DNA of 64,000 nt from Klebsormidium nitens (GCA_000708835.1 DF237226.1:49956-113955), one strand, 5' to 3'. Shown: positions 24,501 to 37,200, counted from the stretch's first letter. The notes: generated by a model from the sequence alone, not told the origin. Numbers and translations: made by a program.

Positions 24501-27500
24501 AGTTAGACCCGCTAACCAGCGTGGTTTGGTAGTACTGAGCCGCCCCGTTAACCGAGGCCGGGGTGAGAGTGTCAACCGAGACAATCGCCCCGGCCGCCGC
24601 TGAGGTGACCGTGAAGCCGAAAGTGGGACTGCTTGCGCTATTTCCGGACACGCGGTAGTTGGTCTGGGCGGGGGAAAACGCCGGGGAAAGCGACCCGCTG
24701 TCCGGGACAATTCCCGCCAGGTTCGCGTTCGCGGCCGCGGGGTCGTTGTTGAAGCGCACGCAGAGCTTCGCGTCGGGGGGCAGAACGGTGGGCTGGTTCC
24801 GGGGGGGGCTCAGGGACAGCACGTTGCCCAGGCCGAACAGAGGGATCCCCACGTCGGGGCTGGGGATTGGCGTGGAGGCCACACCAGTCGGGGCGACGAA
24901 CGAGAGCGGCGTCTGAACGGGGAAAGTGCTGGTCGTGTCGAAGCCGAAGGAGATGGTCTTCTGGCCCCAGCTCGTCGCGTTGGCTAAGCACCGGACGCTC
25001 GGGAAGGCGTACGTGGCGTCCGGCGGGAAGTACGCGGCGGGCGTGAGGACGTCGTCCAGCAGACACGTGGCGGCGTTGGCGACCAGGTCGAAGCGGGCGA
25101 ACCCGGCGGGGAACGGCGACTGGATGAGCTGGATGACGGCCTCGAACGGGCCCAGCTTGTCCATGACGGCGGGGACGTTGGCCACTTTGAGCGACTGGGG
25201 AGGCACTGCGGGAAAAAGCGAAGAGTCTCAAGACGAGTTCCTCGGCAGTTTCAAATCGTCAGTGCCAAGAAAGACAGGACGTCCTCTCCTGCCGGGTAAC
25301 GTGATTGAGCCATTTTGAGGGCCAAGGGGGCGCTCCCAAGAAATAGGGCTAGTTGGCTCCCCGGGAAAGCTGTGAATTTTTGCACTTCTACTGATGGCGG
25401 GCGCCAAAATTGCTGGTTCAAGGATTTCGAGGTCATTATACTCAAAAAGCAAACGTCCCCAGGAAACGCTCTTTTCGTCAGAAGGTTCTCCAAGCTGATT
25501 GTCTAGGCTGGTGTTTGAATTGAAGCGAGACTTGCAATTCGCCCAATCTTAACCAAAAGGCACTTCAACTCTGACTATAAGAACTCCCTGTTTAGAAGTC
25601 TGCAAAATGTGTTCTAAATTCTTCTACAGACACGTGTTGGGGTAGAACTCGTCGTGCTTCAACCCCTGAAAATACAGGGCGGGCGCCCTTGTTCCAAGCG
25701 GGAGGCAGACTAGAGGGCAGAGGAAACCATCAGAAAAGAGGACGGGAATCAGCCGGCTCCGGTGCCGGAGAACCAAAAGGGCAGGAAGAAACGGATTGTA
25801 GAAACGGTGAAGGTGATGAGATTGACGCGAGGAGCTTGGAGGCAGGGGATGCAAACGAAAGAAAAGCAGGGAAAGCGGAGCCAGGAACGGATCAGAGAGG
25901 ACTAGAGGCGCAAAGAGCCCGGTCGAGGCCGGTCAGATTGAAAGCTAAAACCTTTGTCGGAGGTGACGCTCCCAGAAGGTGAAACGGGAAGAATGCTAAC
26001 AAAGTGCGTAAGAAAGAATAAAAGGTAGGGGAAGAGCTGGCTTCGATCGGAAGAAGAAACGGGTATGCCAGTAGCACGGAGAGAAACAGATTCCGAATTG
26101 GAGAGTTGGAAGGATTCAAAATGGGAGGATAGAACGAGAGCCACATAAACCGCAGGCACAAGAGGGGATATATACACGTCGAAACTTTCGAAGCCTCGAC
26201 TATGGCAGGGGCTGGACAGCCAAAGAGTAATTTTACTGATTGCCGTAGCAAAGAGTCCACCAGGTAAAGTGATCAGGGCGCTTACTGAAATAAGTGAAGT
26301 TCGCGCCCGCCGTAAAGTTCGTTCCGTCGATGCTGAAGGACAGGGGCACCGTCCCACTGTTGAAGGTCGCCGGGGCCGTGCAAACGACAGATGTGCCGCC
26401 CGAAGTGACCGGTCTGTAGGACCCGGGCACCACAATTGTTCCGAACTTGCACTTTGGCGGCTTCGCGGTGGCTCCCGGGAAGGAACCGCCGATTGCGATC
26501 GTGACCTGAGTGCTGCTCGCAGAGGCGTAGCCAATGCTGGGGAAGATCGACTGCATGCAAGCCGACGACTGGTTGCCCTGGTACTGGGGCACTGCAGAAG
26601 AATTGATGAATAGATTAGATTTGGACTGAATCGACGGTTTTTTAATGCGTCCCGTAAGAAGGTGCTCTGCTGGGGAACAGGTTATTTTTTAAGCGGCCAG
26701 CTGCTACAAGTGAGTACGAAGTCCGGCTGCACAGGCCTCCTCGTCCTGCCAAAGATTGTCGCTTGATCCTCATCATTCAGAATTGCTTGCAACGTCCCTC
26801 AATGAAGGATGGAACCAGAGTCACTTGCGCATCACAATTGGCCAGCGCTCCAACGTCTCCAAAACATTCTGGCGTTAGATAACAATCTGCGGCACGGCAA
26901 GACCGACAAATCTTGGCACTAAAGTTGCGAGACGCTCGAACGAGAACTTACTCGTCTGTCCCGTATAGTAGTAGAAGTACGAGGGGACGTCGGTCGTCTC
27001 GTTGAAGAAGTAACCGGGGTCCACGTCTGCAAAGTAAACGAACAATTGTAAGAATCTGCTCGCAACGACAAGAGCACGATGCTGTAGATTGAGACGGAAA
27101 CGTGAAGCCAGAAGATCTACCAGAAAATGGTCATGAGCTACTTTGCGTGCGGGCGCACGCCGCGCGTGTTTGTCTTCCCGCCAGCGTCAGATCTTGTCCA
27201 CGTGATTCAGCGTTCAAGCGTTCAGGTAGATCTCAGGTGTCAAGTCGTCGAAAGCGTTCGAAATGTCCGGGCTTGTCGGTGAAGCGTCCAGAAGAATACC
27301 CGCCAAGCGGGACGGGTGTTTAAGCCGGTTTCCAGGAAAAGGGAACGTGGAGAATGGGGTGAAAATAAAGACAGCGGAGACGTGAGAAAGTTGTAAAGGA
27401 TGAGAAAACTTCGAAACGGTTTTTAAAAAAGAGGATTTGACGCGAAGGGAGGAGAATGGTAGGGTGTAGACAGATAAAGAACTAGGATGGGGGAAAGCGA

Positions 27501-30385
27501 TGGACACAGTTCGTGAAAAATTTGACGTTAGCAGCCAAGTAGCAGGGTTCGAATATGATCTGACATCTCTTCGGACGAGTAGAATTCGTGGCTTTCTAGA
27601 TCAAGAAAGAATTGCAAACGGCTAAAATGGTCCAGGAAAGAAGGACGAAAAGACAGTGTGAGGCTATGGTTGCAAGAGCAAGGGATGTGTGGCTTTTCCT
27701 TTCATGGCGTCGCTTCATGTTGAGCTGCAACTTTCAACCAAGCCTTAATATTACAACCCTACAGCTGCTTGTCCTACGCAGGTGCACTTCTCTGAGCCGC
27801 AATTTTGACGTAATAAAGGTCAAGGAACTAATCCTAGCGTCAAGACGCACCGTTGCTCAGTCCCTGAACTTGCAGAAGACCAATAATTATCACCACCCTA
27901 CCAGGACTCAGGATTGGAGTTTGAAAAGCTACAAAGGTTTGGTCATGAACACATGCAGACTTACTTTCTGCAATCCCATAGAAGGCGTTGTAGAATTCAA
28001 CGATGCCTCCCGTGGAGTTGGTCTCTCGGTCGATCCAGGACGTGAAGGCCTCGGGATCATGTGCTTCGTGGTCCATAGCAAGCTGGGCCGCTGCCATGTC
28101 TGTCGAGTTCATAAACGTATACCTCCCTGGGACCGGCGTATACTCCTGCCCGTTCAGCGAGACGCCCAGAGCCACAGTACCCGGGCTTCTCGGGGGAGTG
28201 CTGCACCGGACCGACGCCCAAGGGTACTTGTCCGAGGCCGGTTCGTACCGCCCAGGTCTGGTCACGTTCTGGAACGAGCATGTGATCTCCAGCAGGATAT
28301 GAAAGTCAGCGGCTGCCAGCCCCTCTGGGAAGGGCCTCGTGTTCTGGAAGCGGACATAGACTTTGTCGCCTCCGGTAGTGGGGCCAGCCGCCGGCTCAAC
28401 CGAGCGGATCATCAGGGGCTCTGCAGAGAGAAGACGAGCAGCAGTGAGCATAGAGCCTCCTGTGATATAAAAATAACATGTAGCTGCTCGACTTTGACTC
28501 TGGTGTGGAATTGACCGCATTTTGTTACTTTAGAACCTGGGGTCAGGGCTTGAAACCTTCGGGCCGGATTGAAAGGAGCGAAAGAAATTCGTGTGACCAA
28601 CAAGTTTTCCTTTCTTTGCTTCAATAAGGTTTCTGAGACTTTCTTTTAGGGCTTCAGGATACCAGATTCTACCAAAAGCAATCGTCAACTGTGCATCAAT
28701 GATATGGTAGTCACTTTGCTCGATCAAGCTGATCTCATCAGAGCACCAGAATTGTGAAGGTAATGCTGTCGAAGCTCTCGAGGATACAGCAATAGAGCAG
28801 CTAAAGCTTTCTCTTTTTCGCTCAATGTTTTTGACTTTTGGTGCTCACAGGATCTGGCCGAAGATAGTGATATCCAAGAGAAGAAGAAAGGTGCTGGCAA
28901 GAAAAGGATCCGGCATGAGTGCAGTCTACGTAGCTACATTAGCTTTGCCTCCGTCTACCAGACTGCTTGCTTGATGAGCAAGAAGACCACTCACTTAAGT
29001 CAGTAACGCCAAAAGGTCACTCACCATGGTAGATGAACTTGCCAAATACCTCAAAGGCAAGCCCGTCCACACTGAAGGCCAGTTCAATCTCCTTCTTGCC
29101 CTGGATGAAGGGGGGAACGACAAAGGTAACGGTCGGCCCCGCCGTGGCGTTTGCATTGTACGCCGCGTTGAAAACGATGACAGAGTCAAACCGGCAGTAC
29201 ACAAAGGCACCCGGCTGTCCACCAAGAGGCTTCTCCAGCATAACGGAGAGGTTTGTTCCGCCTGCAGGTAGGGAAGCAGTTGGTGGTAGCAAGACAAATC
29301 ATGATTCACAAACATCCTTACTTGCTTGCTCATGGAACTGCTGGAAAAGCGGAGTTAGGATGTCCGGTCCCCTCTAAGATACAACCCAAGAAAGCATTGG
29401 GGTCTTCAAGCAATGCATAACTTCCCAGGTAGAGGAGGTATGCTTGCTTTGCAGTGTGGTCAACTGATTGAGAGTCCAAAATTAAGAAGCTTTGTTGGCA
29501 GGTGGGGTATGTGTATCTGTTCAAGTGGACTACAGGGCATCCATCTGAGGCATTTCTGGCTTTGTCCCACCTTCAGCTTTGAACCTGTGTACATCCTTGT
29601 GCATTTTGCTGACTGATCAGAAAGGAACTCATCAGAAATTGATAAAATTTACCTTGTGAACACTGAAACTCAGATGCGCTTCCTAACCGAGGTTTTCAAA
29701 ATCATCAATCAAGAATTGCAATCAGCTACGCATCCCACAGTGTGACACACTTCTACGGAAGTGCCTTCCATCGAAAACTACATGCGTAAGGGTTTTCTGC
29801 TAAGGAACGAGCCTGCCAAGCATGTTCAGTGCTGGTAGTCAAACTTGAAGGCACCTTGGTGGAAACACGTGATTCAAGTCGTTCTGCAGCAATGTCCCTT
29901 ACCTCTGTATGATCCTACTGCTGGCCAGTAGCTGTTAACCAGCGCACCTGCAAGACAACAACACATGATGAAGGGCTTTCACACCTTTGAACACCCCCAA
30001 TGGCCAGAGAAACCAGTGATGGAAGCCACCGTGCGCAACAAACAAAGCAGTCAGTAAGTTGATATTTGCTGTGAAAGGGTCATTTTCAGCTACTAGCATT
30101 GAAAGTGCAGATAACGACATGCTTCTGCCCCTGCTATCATCATGAGGGAAATTGGCTTGGTGTAATTCTCATCCACCTTACATGAAGATACCCTTGATCA
30201 CACGTGTCAGAAGCCAACCTACTTGCAAAACAGCCTTTAGATTGCCAAAAAATCCTGAGAGCGAGCAGAGCGTCAAGCCCTTCTCTGGAAGAGTCGTTGC
30301 ATTGGTAGCTTTTAAAAATGCACTCACCATCCACCTGCGTCATGATGCCAAGCAAGACCACTGCAGAGAGCACTACAATGTGCAT
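57..30385 (-). CDS. Giant secreted/membrane REJ-type adhesion protein (IPT, cadherin-like, filamin repeats), 5'-complete, 3' end off window
   Basis: I built this model by joining splice sites and checking phase at every junction. Exons: 30385-30328, 29947-29903, 29261-29025, 28420-27965, 27026-26952, 26591-26286, 25205-23494, 22835-21558, 21055-20941, 20563-20230, 19509-16086, 15212-14029, 13531-13196, 12612-12283, 11690-9883, 9313-7238, 6679-6449, 5953-5679, 5201-3061, 2615-2408, 1571-1274, 571-57. All have GT donors and AG acceptors, and they total 17,442 coding bases (5,814 residues). The start at 30385 gives a short hydrophobic signal peptide (MHIVVLSAVVLLGIM) followed directly by an IPT domain; upstream in-frame codons would bury it. 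The order is IPT/TIG, cadherin-like beta-sandwich, C-x4-C repeats, filamin-type repeats, REJ start. The family is known from cell-surface adhesion and sensing proteins (polycystin-1, PKDREJ, fibrocystin). An outer-surface adhesion, gamete-recognition or mechanosensing role is inference. Transmembrane segments, if any, lie beyond base 1. Confidence 0.85.
1274..16086 (-). other. Giant gene, exons 12-21 plus end of exon 11: array of filamin-type Ig-like repeats
   Basis: From the end of exon 11 to exon 21 (residues about 2600-5642) the protein is an array of about 25 filamin/ABP280-type Ig-like repeats of about 90-130 residues. I counted them by the linker V-x-P-G-x-x-S/A that opens each unit and the mid-repeat motif D-x-x-G/N-N (RDAAGN, KDAYGN, RDQFGN, KDVYGN, VDSLGN). 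Each usually ends with G-x-Y followed by V-x-V and then GSPF or an equivalent. At least two more filamin-like units sit before the C-x4-C array in exons 10-11. Exons 13 (13531-13196) and 14 (12612-12283) are symmetric phase 2 exons of about one repeat each and lack long ATG reading frames, but both match splice signals and frame. In plants such repeats are known in the gamete protein GEX2. A shared role is not shown here. Confidence 0.8.
6636..6892. repeat. Four degenerate tandem copies of the exon 17 acceptor junction
   Basis: The first bases of exon 17 and the end of its upstream intron recur about every 60 bp. The units begin near 6636, 6703, 6758 and 6823. Each carries a diverged form of GTGGGTTAGCCCGGAGGTCG and of GCCAAGCACAGAGAAGGAA on the plus strand. 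Only the first unit is used as exon (acceptor before 6679). The other units lie in the intron. Confidence 0.75.
16330..18800 (-). repeat. Six-copy protein repeat (~120-140 residues) with a conserved C-x4-C pair, unrecognised family
   Basis: Within exon 11, residues about 1775-2600, a unit of about 120-140 residues occurs six times. Approximate positions are 18800-18440, 18375-18020, 17945-17580, 17525-17165, 17130-16780 and 16700-16330. Each unit has a G-x-G-S/A-I/V start, most have a P-x-GWTA strand, then F-x-A-L/V-L-R and W-Y-x-F, and each ends in a cysteine pair spaced by four: CNKPDC, CYVPSC, CSFSDC, CRVPNC, CSQPDC, CTIPSC. The pair is usually followed by a D-V-V/I-N/S stretch. I do not recognise the domain. 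The pairs probably form a disulfide-closed loop, since the protein is secreted. Linkers between units are rich in Pro, Gln and Gly. A proline-rich spacer (PPMPPSPPRQDPPSP) precedes the array and resembles hydroxyproline-rich cell-wall motifs. Confidence 0.8.
21558..25205 (-). other. Giant gene, exons 7-8: cadherin-like beta-sandwich block
   Basis: Two large exons (25205-23494 and 22835-21558) encode residues about 393-1389. After the possible fourth IPT domain come about six copies of the cadherin-like beta-sandwich domain. They show the typical ending in which a D/N-G motif is followed by a strand such as TYTVRAVV, TYTITVTHL or YYLTVTG. They also show the recurring LSPPFS-type loop (GILSPPFSGSVFSYSV, AQLSPPFSSGVYDYSM, GSLSPAFSPAQTNYRV). 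The family is known mainly from bacterial and algal secreted multidomain proteins. One domain is split by the intron at 23493-22836, and the reading frame fits across it (phase 0). The end of exon 8 contains four cysteines and leads into the next Ig-like segment. Confidence 0.75.
26286..30385 (-). other. Giant gene, exons 1-6: signal peptide and IPT/TIG domains
   Basis: Six short exons encode residues 1-392. Exon 1 is the signal peptide. Exons 2-3 form a first IPT/TIG domain, recognisable from YRGGTNLSV and its C-terminal strand FVVPPF...FSVDGLAFE. Exon 4 carries a second one (PAAGPTTGGDKVYVRF, then VSLNGQEYTPVPGRYTF). Exon 6 carries a third (FPSIGYASASSTQVTI, then FSIDGTNFTAGANFTYF). The end of each domain reads like the family's usual V-S-x-D/N-G-x-x-F/Y strand. 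The first part of exon 7 (residues about 393-500) may be a fourth, divergent IPT domain. Exon 5 is a short tyrosine-rich linker. IPT domains are Ig-like folds common in plexins, fibrocystin and algal surface proteins. The introns between exons 2-6 are all phase 1, the classic arrangement for extracellular module shuffling. Confidence 0.8.
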
Positions 30386-33300
30386 GCTTGCTCTTGACCA
30401 TACAATCCCCTCCTGCAAAAAGTCGTGATTCCAGCTCAATGCCCAACCATTTTGCAAGAAAGTGCAAGAAGTTTGGGCAGGGGGGCCACATTGCTCGCTA
30501 AAGTTGCCGCGACTGGTGTCAACCACTTATTTTGTAGCTGACCTCTGCGGTTTTTGCTTTGTAAATTGGTTTCTGGTTTGACTATAGTGCAGGCTGCAGA
30601 ACATGCTGGAAAGAACAGAAATTCCACCTCCCAGGCGACAACCTTTTCCAGCAGAGTTTGCGAGGACTAGCTATTGCAGGATTGGCCAACATATGTTTAG
30701 CCATCAACCCCGGCCTATGAAGGAACACGCCTCCAGCTGCCTTTTTTTGTTTCCATGTAGAGTTTCCCACCAGAGTGGATCTATAATCAAAGAAGGCTGT
30801 GGAGATTGCGTGTGTGATCGAACGACAGGTAGGTGGTTGATAGCTTACCATAGCTTAGGTACGATTGCACCAACAGCTTTGTTAGATTGTCCTGGCGTTG
30901 CAGCAACCCCTTCTCAGACGTACGTGCAGCTTGCTACCACTACAGAAAACTACACCACCTTTGCAGGTTGCTTGAAAGGCCGCCACACCTGGTACCTGCA
31001 GCGTAGCGCTGATGGCTACTACCACAGGTCCTCCAGGATAGAAATGAGTAGGCTACTGCTAGCTGCCAACCGGAGACGCCATCTTCAATTGCTGAGAAGA
31101 GAGTTCAGACATTAGTGCACCCCTTTGAGCTCTGAAAAGCTACCATTGGAGAAAACGTAATCAGCACTCAAGGCAGGGAGCTAAGTACCGTACTTTCCTG
31201 CTTCTTCAACTCATCCCTCCCGGCTCCTTGCACCGCAATGATGTCCCAAAAGCAAGCGTACAAGCATAGGTCACATGGGTTCCATGCCCGTTCCATGCTC
31301 AAGAAAGCTGTATGTAGCAATGCAGCTAGGACCGTACATCATAAGCCGTACAAGCAGTCACAGCACCCTCACAGCAAGTGTGCTAACTATCGGATCAAGA
31401 GCACCCTCCTGGATCAGCAGGGCTGAGCATGACGCTCTGGACCTTCTGCGACTAGGCTATCGACAACTTGTCACTGCACTGCATTGCACGCCTGAGATGT
31501 GTCCACCGTATCACGGACTGCCACGGGGTCGGTGGTGTCCTAACTGAATTTCTGCGGTGTTGGAACCAATCAAAAAGCCGGGATGAGATTGACACTATTT
31601 TATGCTCGTCCTACTTGGATGTGTATACCGGCGACCCCTGGTGTTCCGGGGCGCAGGGCATTTAACGAACTCTGTACCGATGGCGCGCGCGGGGCATAAT
31701 GCTCGTGCTGCTTGACCGTTGGATTGTACCTTGCAACATGATCGGATGGCTGATCGTAATTTGGAATTCAGTTGAACTAACTGGAGAGGAACTGGAGTCC
31801 GAGCGTGCGTCCAACTTCACAAGCCGCTGCCACGCACTGATGAATCATCTTCCGACCTCATCGATCATGCATCATCCTATCCTAGATGATGATGATGATC
31901 AAGATCTTCTGCTGTACGATTGGTTGTATCATCATGATGATACATGAGTATGGAATGGCCGGATGTCGAGACGAGTGAATTGCATCCAGGCTTGTCCTCG
32001 ACTGAGTCTTCAAGTTAGCAACCTCTTGGCAAGAATGGTACGTGGCAAGTACATAGCATTGGCTCTAGCCCGAGTTGATGCTGGAATATGGCATATAGAC
32101 ATGAATGGACTGAATGGACTCTGGCTGCGAGTGACGGTTCAGTCATGCTCGACGTGAGACCGTGAGTCCGCGGCCCACCGGGCGGGACAAGGCAATACCT
32201 AAGGACTCCAGGCTTTGGCAATATTTAGTATGTGAGCTATTAGCAGCTGCACATGTAGGGCACATATAGCGTTCTAGTCCCGTTCTAGTGTTCTAGCTGA
32301 AGAAGCTTGCAAAAGAATATGCCCCCATTGGAAGCTGCCTGATCAGTGATGGTGCTGGCATGCAGTGAGGGGGTTATAAGCTGGACCGGGATTCTGGATT
32401 AGCCAAGAATTAAGTTGATTCAGTACTGCTGATTGTGCAGAGACCAGGTACTACGTCTGAAAGTTCAGAAGTGTTCGAACGGAAGTTGTCGAGAGGTGGC
32501 AGCACTACAGCGGCTGGGGCGGCAAGCGGCCGGCGGCAAGCGCCGTGGGGTGGGGCCACAGTCAAAGCACATGATGTGCATGCGGCCAGACCGTCGTAAA
32601 CCCGTTTTTATCTGCATGGAAACCGAAGGAAATGAGCCGTCCGACTGGCATCAATGGTCCGACCCGCCGAACGGACCGCGCCTAATCCGCTCAATGACTG
32701 CAAGCTTCGTACTTCTATTAGGACCCGAAACTTTAATGTGTCCCCCGATGGATCGCCGTTCAATTGGCAATTGAGACGTCACGTAGGGCGCCTCATGATC
32801 CAATGCCAGGCAACAATCTGAAGCTACGGCCCTCCTTTATGTTCTTGCACAGCCCTGTTATGGGTCATAGAAGCGTGGCAGGCTTGCCAGCGGGCGATCG
32901 AGCATCAAAGCATGCCATCATCGATCGAAGTGCAGCTCTCAATTTGTCGATAATACACTTGCAACCATATTAAGCGCAAAGCTGGATTGGCAATTTTCTG
33001 AATCTCTTGACGGTTCGTATGGGCTGGACAGTCATTAGTAGTGACCGTCTGCAAGAACTCCGATTTGCATGACTCATGATCAGGACCACCGTCCATGGTT
33101 CAAACCTTTTCGTTGAATGACTGAGCACGCGTATGGGACGTTCATGCGGCTGTACGCTGAGCCGCGCGCCTACTAAGGCATGCGAATTGTGCATACATGT
33201 GGCGTTGAACTCGGAAAAGGTCGCGATGCGTGCAATTCGTGGCCGCGCTTTACTCAGCTTGACCGTCGGAAATTGTGTATACTCCAAAGCACTGAGCGGA

Positions 33301-34247
33301 GTGTCGGACTTTGCCGTGCCGGCACATGACACACATGACCGCGCGTTCTCATTTAGTCTAGGCTTTGAGTCTGTCTGCTTGCACGAGTCGGAATTGCTCA
33401 TTTCCGCTAGCTTGCCGTAGACATGACCCCGATCGTGGGTCACTTGAGGATACTATTGACTCAGAGCGCCTGTAACAGGCGCGGCCGCCTTGAGTGATCT
33501 TGCGCAAACTTCAATACAATAGTGGTAAGTGAACGACATTGCAGAGGCTGTATGTTAGTACTGAACGTCCTCAGCCAGACAAGTTATGCCCAAGGCAAAT
33601 ACATTGCAAGCCGGGCTACTAGGCTACTTTCAAACGGCTCAGCTCCAGCAAAAGTTGCTTTCTTGCCAAAGACATGCACTGATGATTGATACATTGAACA
33701 TGTATGGCAATTAGTGACACTCGCCCAATATGTACAGAAAAGAATGTCTCGGGACTTGCTAGCCTGACACGGCCCTATTGAACCTAGCTCTCCAATCTTA
33801 TTCTTGTTGGTTGACCGGATGCAATCGTTTGTTCAAGACCAATATTTCAGCGACGAACTATCGACGCAAAGCTTGTCTGGGGCTCTGCTGCCAGCTCGCA
33901 GACCGATCTGCGTAAAACCTGGCGCTTAAGACTCTTCAAAGCCCCAACACATGTTCTAGCTTTCCCGATACTCCCTTTGCCTCCACGGGCGCACTTGCGC
34001 ACATGCTCTCTCTCACTTCGTGCTAGACAACTCAGTACGTAGATGTTTGCCGGTAGCGTACACGGCTACAAGCATGCTTCCGTAACAATCAGTTCTTCCA
34101 CACCTATATTAACCCGCCCAGCAAAACCCGATTAGCCGACGGTTTACAAAAATGAGGTGGCTGGTCCGCAAAAACCTAACATGAAGCATGTGCACACCGG
34201 TCTTATTCTGAACCTCGTGGCCGGACGTCTGCCACGTGTCCCACATC
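30386..34247. other. Intergenic region between the giant gene and the ABC transporter
   Basis: This stretch lies upstream of the giant gene's start codon and downstream of the ABC gene's stop, so it should hold the giant gene's promoter and the ABC gene's 3' UTR. I see no gene I can support. An open frame of 170 residues at 30603-31115 (plus) has no recognisable motif and no clear splice context. A GAT microsatellite lies at 31886-31900 and a perfect palindrome at 31925-31944. I see no transposon ends. Confidence 0.5.
31925..31944. repeat. 20-bp perfect palindrome
   Basis: The arms TGTATCATCA and TGATGATACA are exact reverse complements with no spacer. It sits just after a short GAT repeat in intergenic DNA. 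It could be a dimeric protein-binding site or simple-sequence drift, since both arms are made of ATC/GAT units. Confidence 0.6.
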
Positions 34248-37200
34248 TCATGTGGAGAAGCTGAGCCGTTGGCTGGCCACAAGGCGCGCGTAGCGCCCCC
34301 CCCGCTCCGTCAGCTCAGCGTGCGTCCCTTGCTCCGCCACCTCCCCGTCCGCCATCACCACAATCTGGTCCGCGCTCTGGACCGTGCTCAACCGGTGCGC
34401 AATCACCAGCGTCGTGCGGCCCTGTAAAGAAAAGCTCGCTGTTTTCAGGTTTTAGCTTTCCAGGATAAGGCCCTATAGCCCACAATCCCAACCGGCAGAA
34501 GTACGAGGGTTCGAGAGCCGGAACGCGGGTCTTGACCGGTAAGAGCATCACTCTCCACCAGCGCTCTCTGTAGCTCTTTTGCAAACGCCGTGTAAGAACG
34601 CAATCAGGCTCGTCATGAAGATGATGGGGTTGCCAACACGGCTGCGGATTATTTGGAGTCGCCAAATACAATCACGTCAGGCTTGTCACAACGATGGAAT
34701 TGTCAACCCGATGTACATAACAAAGTCTATGCTCTCTCCTCGAAAGAGGTTGCCCAAAAAATCAGCAGAGTATCGCTCCAGTTTCAGTTTTAGGGTTTCT
34801 GGTTTCAGGCTTCGGGTTCAGGTGCTAACCTTGACCAGGTTGTCGATGGCGTCCTGCACCAGCCGCTCGCTCACGCTGTCAAGAGCACTCGTCGCCTCGT
34901 CTGCAACACACCATCGAATACGCAGGGTTTCAGGCACACTTTCAAGTCCTCACTTCTGCGCCGATAGAATGACTGATATAGCTCATTGTATGCAGAAAGT
35001 TGACGTGAGCGCCATCCGCGGTAAGCCCGTCGGTCTGAGATTACGGCTTCACTCTTTTGAATCAGTGGGTGCCAACCCAAATGCTATATCAGCCCCTAAT
35101 GCTTGGGATTCAGGCAGCCACGTGCTCCATTTGAAGATCGCCCGGAGTCGTTACAGTCCAGAGTTGTCCAAGAATGATGCGAAGGCAAGAAATGGCATTC
35201 CGCCACTCCCCGCCTTCACCTTAAAGAGGGCGTATTCAGACGCATCTGAAATTAGCGACTGGAAAGCACAGGATACCACATCTCCGGTCGCCGCGAAAAA
35301 TTTCCTGACGTCATTGCTGCAACGACGTTGACCTGGGCTTTTGCCGCATTAGGATCTCCGCAACAGCCACGTGGGTTCCTTCAACTCCAACGCCCTCTTT
35401 AAGAGACTCACTCAGCACCAGGATGGACCAGCCCTTGACCATTCAAAGCTTCTGAACGACGCGGCTCGAAAGTCTGCCATCTCGCATCCTTCTTTTTGCA
35501 GTTGGCACTCATTCAGCAGCAGGATGGGTGGGATCTCAAGAAAAGTTCAAAAGCTCAAACGCAGGTAAAACGCGTCTGGTTTCCTGCGTCCTCGTTCTTC
35601 CAGAACGGGTTTTTACGCTCTAATTCAACCCCATAATTCAAGCCCAGTCTCACACTGGCAGTACTCCCCGCACCGGTCTTCACCCCTTCAAATTGCCTTC
35701 CGGAGTTCTCAGTATTGGCCCTCACCAAGAACTAGGATGGGCGAGTTTTTCACCAGCGCCCGCGCGATGGCGACCCGTTGCCGCTGCCCGCCGCTGAGCA
35801 GGCTGCCGCGCTCGCCCACCAGCGTATCATAACCGTCGGGGAGGCCCATTATGAAATTATGCGCGTTCGCCGCCTTGGCCGCGCGCACAATCTCGTCGTG
35901 CGGCACTGTCTTGTTGGGGGCGCCGTATGCAATGTTTTCCGCTACGGACCTGCGGCAGCACGTCAGCAGGGAAGAACGTCATTGTGAGAGCACGTCAGCA
36001 GCAGGCGGGTGGGCCTGAAGAACATATATTTCGATCAGTTCGATGAACTGCTCGCCTTAAACGAAGACTGGGATTGGGTGGCGTTAGTACGGGATAGAGC
36101 GCGTAGACCTTCGCTTTAGGGTTGACTGAAGATCTTAGTATTCATCAAAGCGAGGAGCACAAAGCGCAAAAAAAGGGGGCAGGGACGAGGTCCCCGTGAC
36201 GAGGTGCACAACAAGAAGCTGGGGAACTTATCAAGCATTTTAGGTAGCCGCAACGTGTATGAGAATCTGACGGCCCCAATCATTTAAAAAGGCGTCGAGT
36301 CTTCTTTGGCTAATCGAAATGCAAGCGTGTATTTCTCGTGCTTATGGCGTTCGTACAAGTCCCAAAAATTTGAGCCAGCTGCGACATGCTGATTAGCAAA
36401 GACGATGAACCTCTTCTACTCGGCGTTTGATACCTAGTCCCATTGCGAGGTGCTAATAGCACCGGGGGGGCGGGGGTCGCCTGGTCACAAATTAAGCAAT
36501 AGTCCTACTCGAGTCCCGACCCCCTGACGACTGCGGTGCTGGAAAGTGAAGAAAAAACAACGCGAAATGCTGACATGGCGAAGAGGACCGGCTCCTGCGC
36601 GACGAGGCTGACGGCCTGCGCCCACTCGCTCTTGTCGAAGCTGCGCACGTCCGTCCCCGCCAGAGTGATGCGCCCGCCCGTCGGCTGCATACATGAAAGC
36701 CCGATTTAGACTAAGCATCGAACCGGGAACCCGGAAACTCTGAACCCTGGAATTCCGATCCAGGCAGTGAACAAGGAGTTTCTTGGACAAAAGGAAGATA
36801 AGCTGGGACGGATGAGGTTGATATGGGGGTTAAGGGAGGTGCGGGTGCGGAGCCGTAACCCTTGAGTTAGTTCCTTGATTCGGTCGGGCGCTTACTAGTC
36901 ACTGAGCTTATTTAGTCGCTGACTGTAAAATCTACAACTTTGGCCGACAAAAAGCCTGTTCCGCTCGCTTGAGTCGTGAAATTCTTGAACGTGACTGTTT
37001 CAGAAATGAAACCAAGAGCGCCGCTGGGGAGAGTAAAGAAAGACGCGGGAGTACCTCTGCTGCTAGCACGACGGCAGAGAAAGCGGCAGAGAAAGCCTGA
37101 GGGCGGAGTGAGGCCCGAGAACTGCAACAAAAGGGGTCAGCAAAAATCGTCGATGTGAAATGGCGACTGACCGAGGACACCTTCCGCAGGCAACGATACC

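Noticed and set aside
30603-31115. 170-codon plus-strand open frame as a gene
   Set aside because: There is no recognisable domain, no clear splice or start context, and frames of this length arise by chance in this composition.
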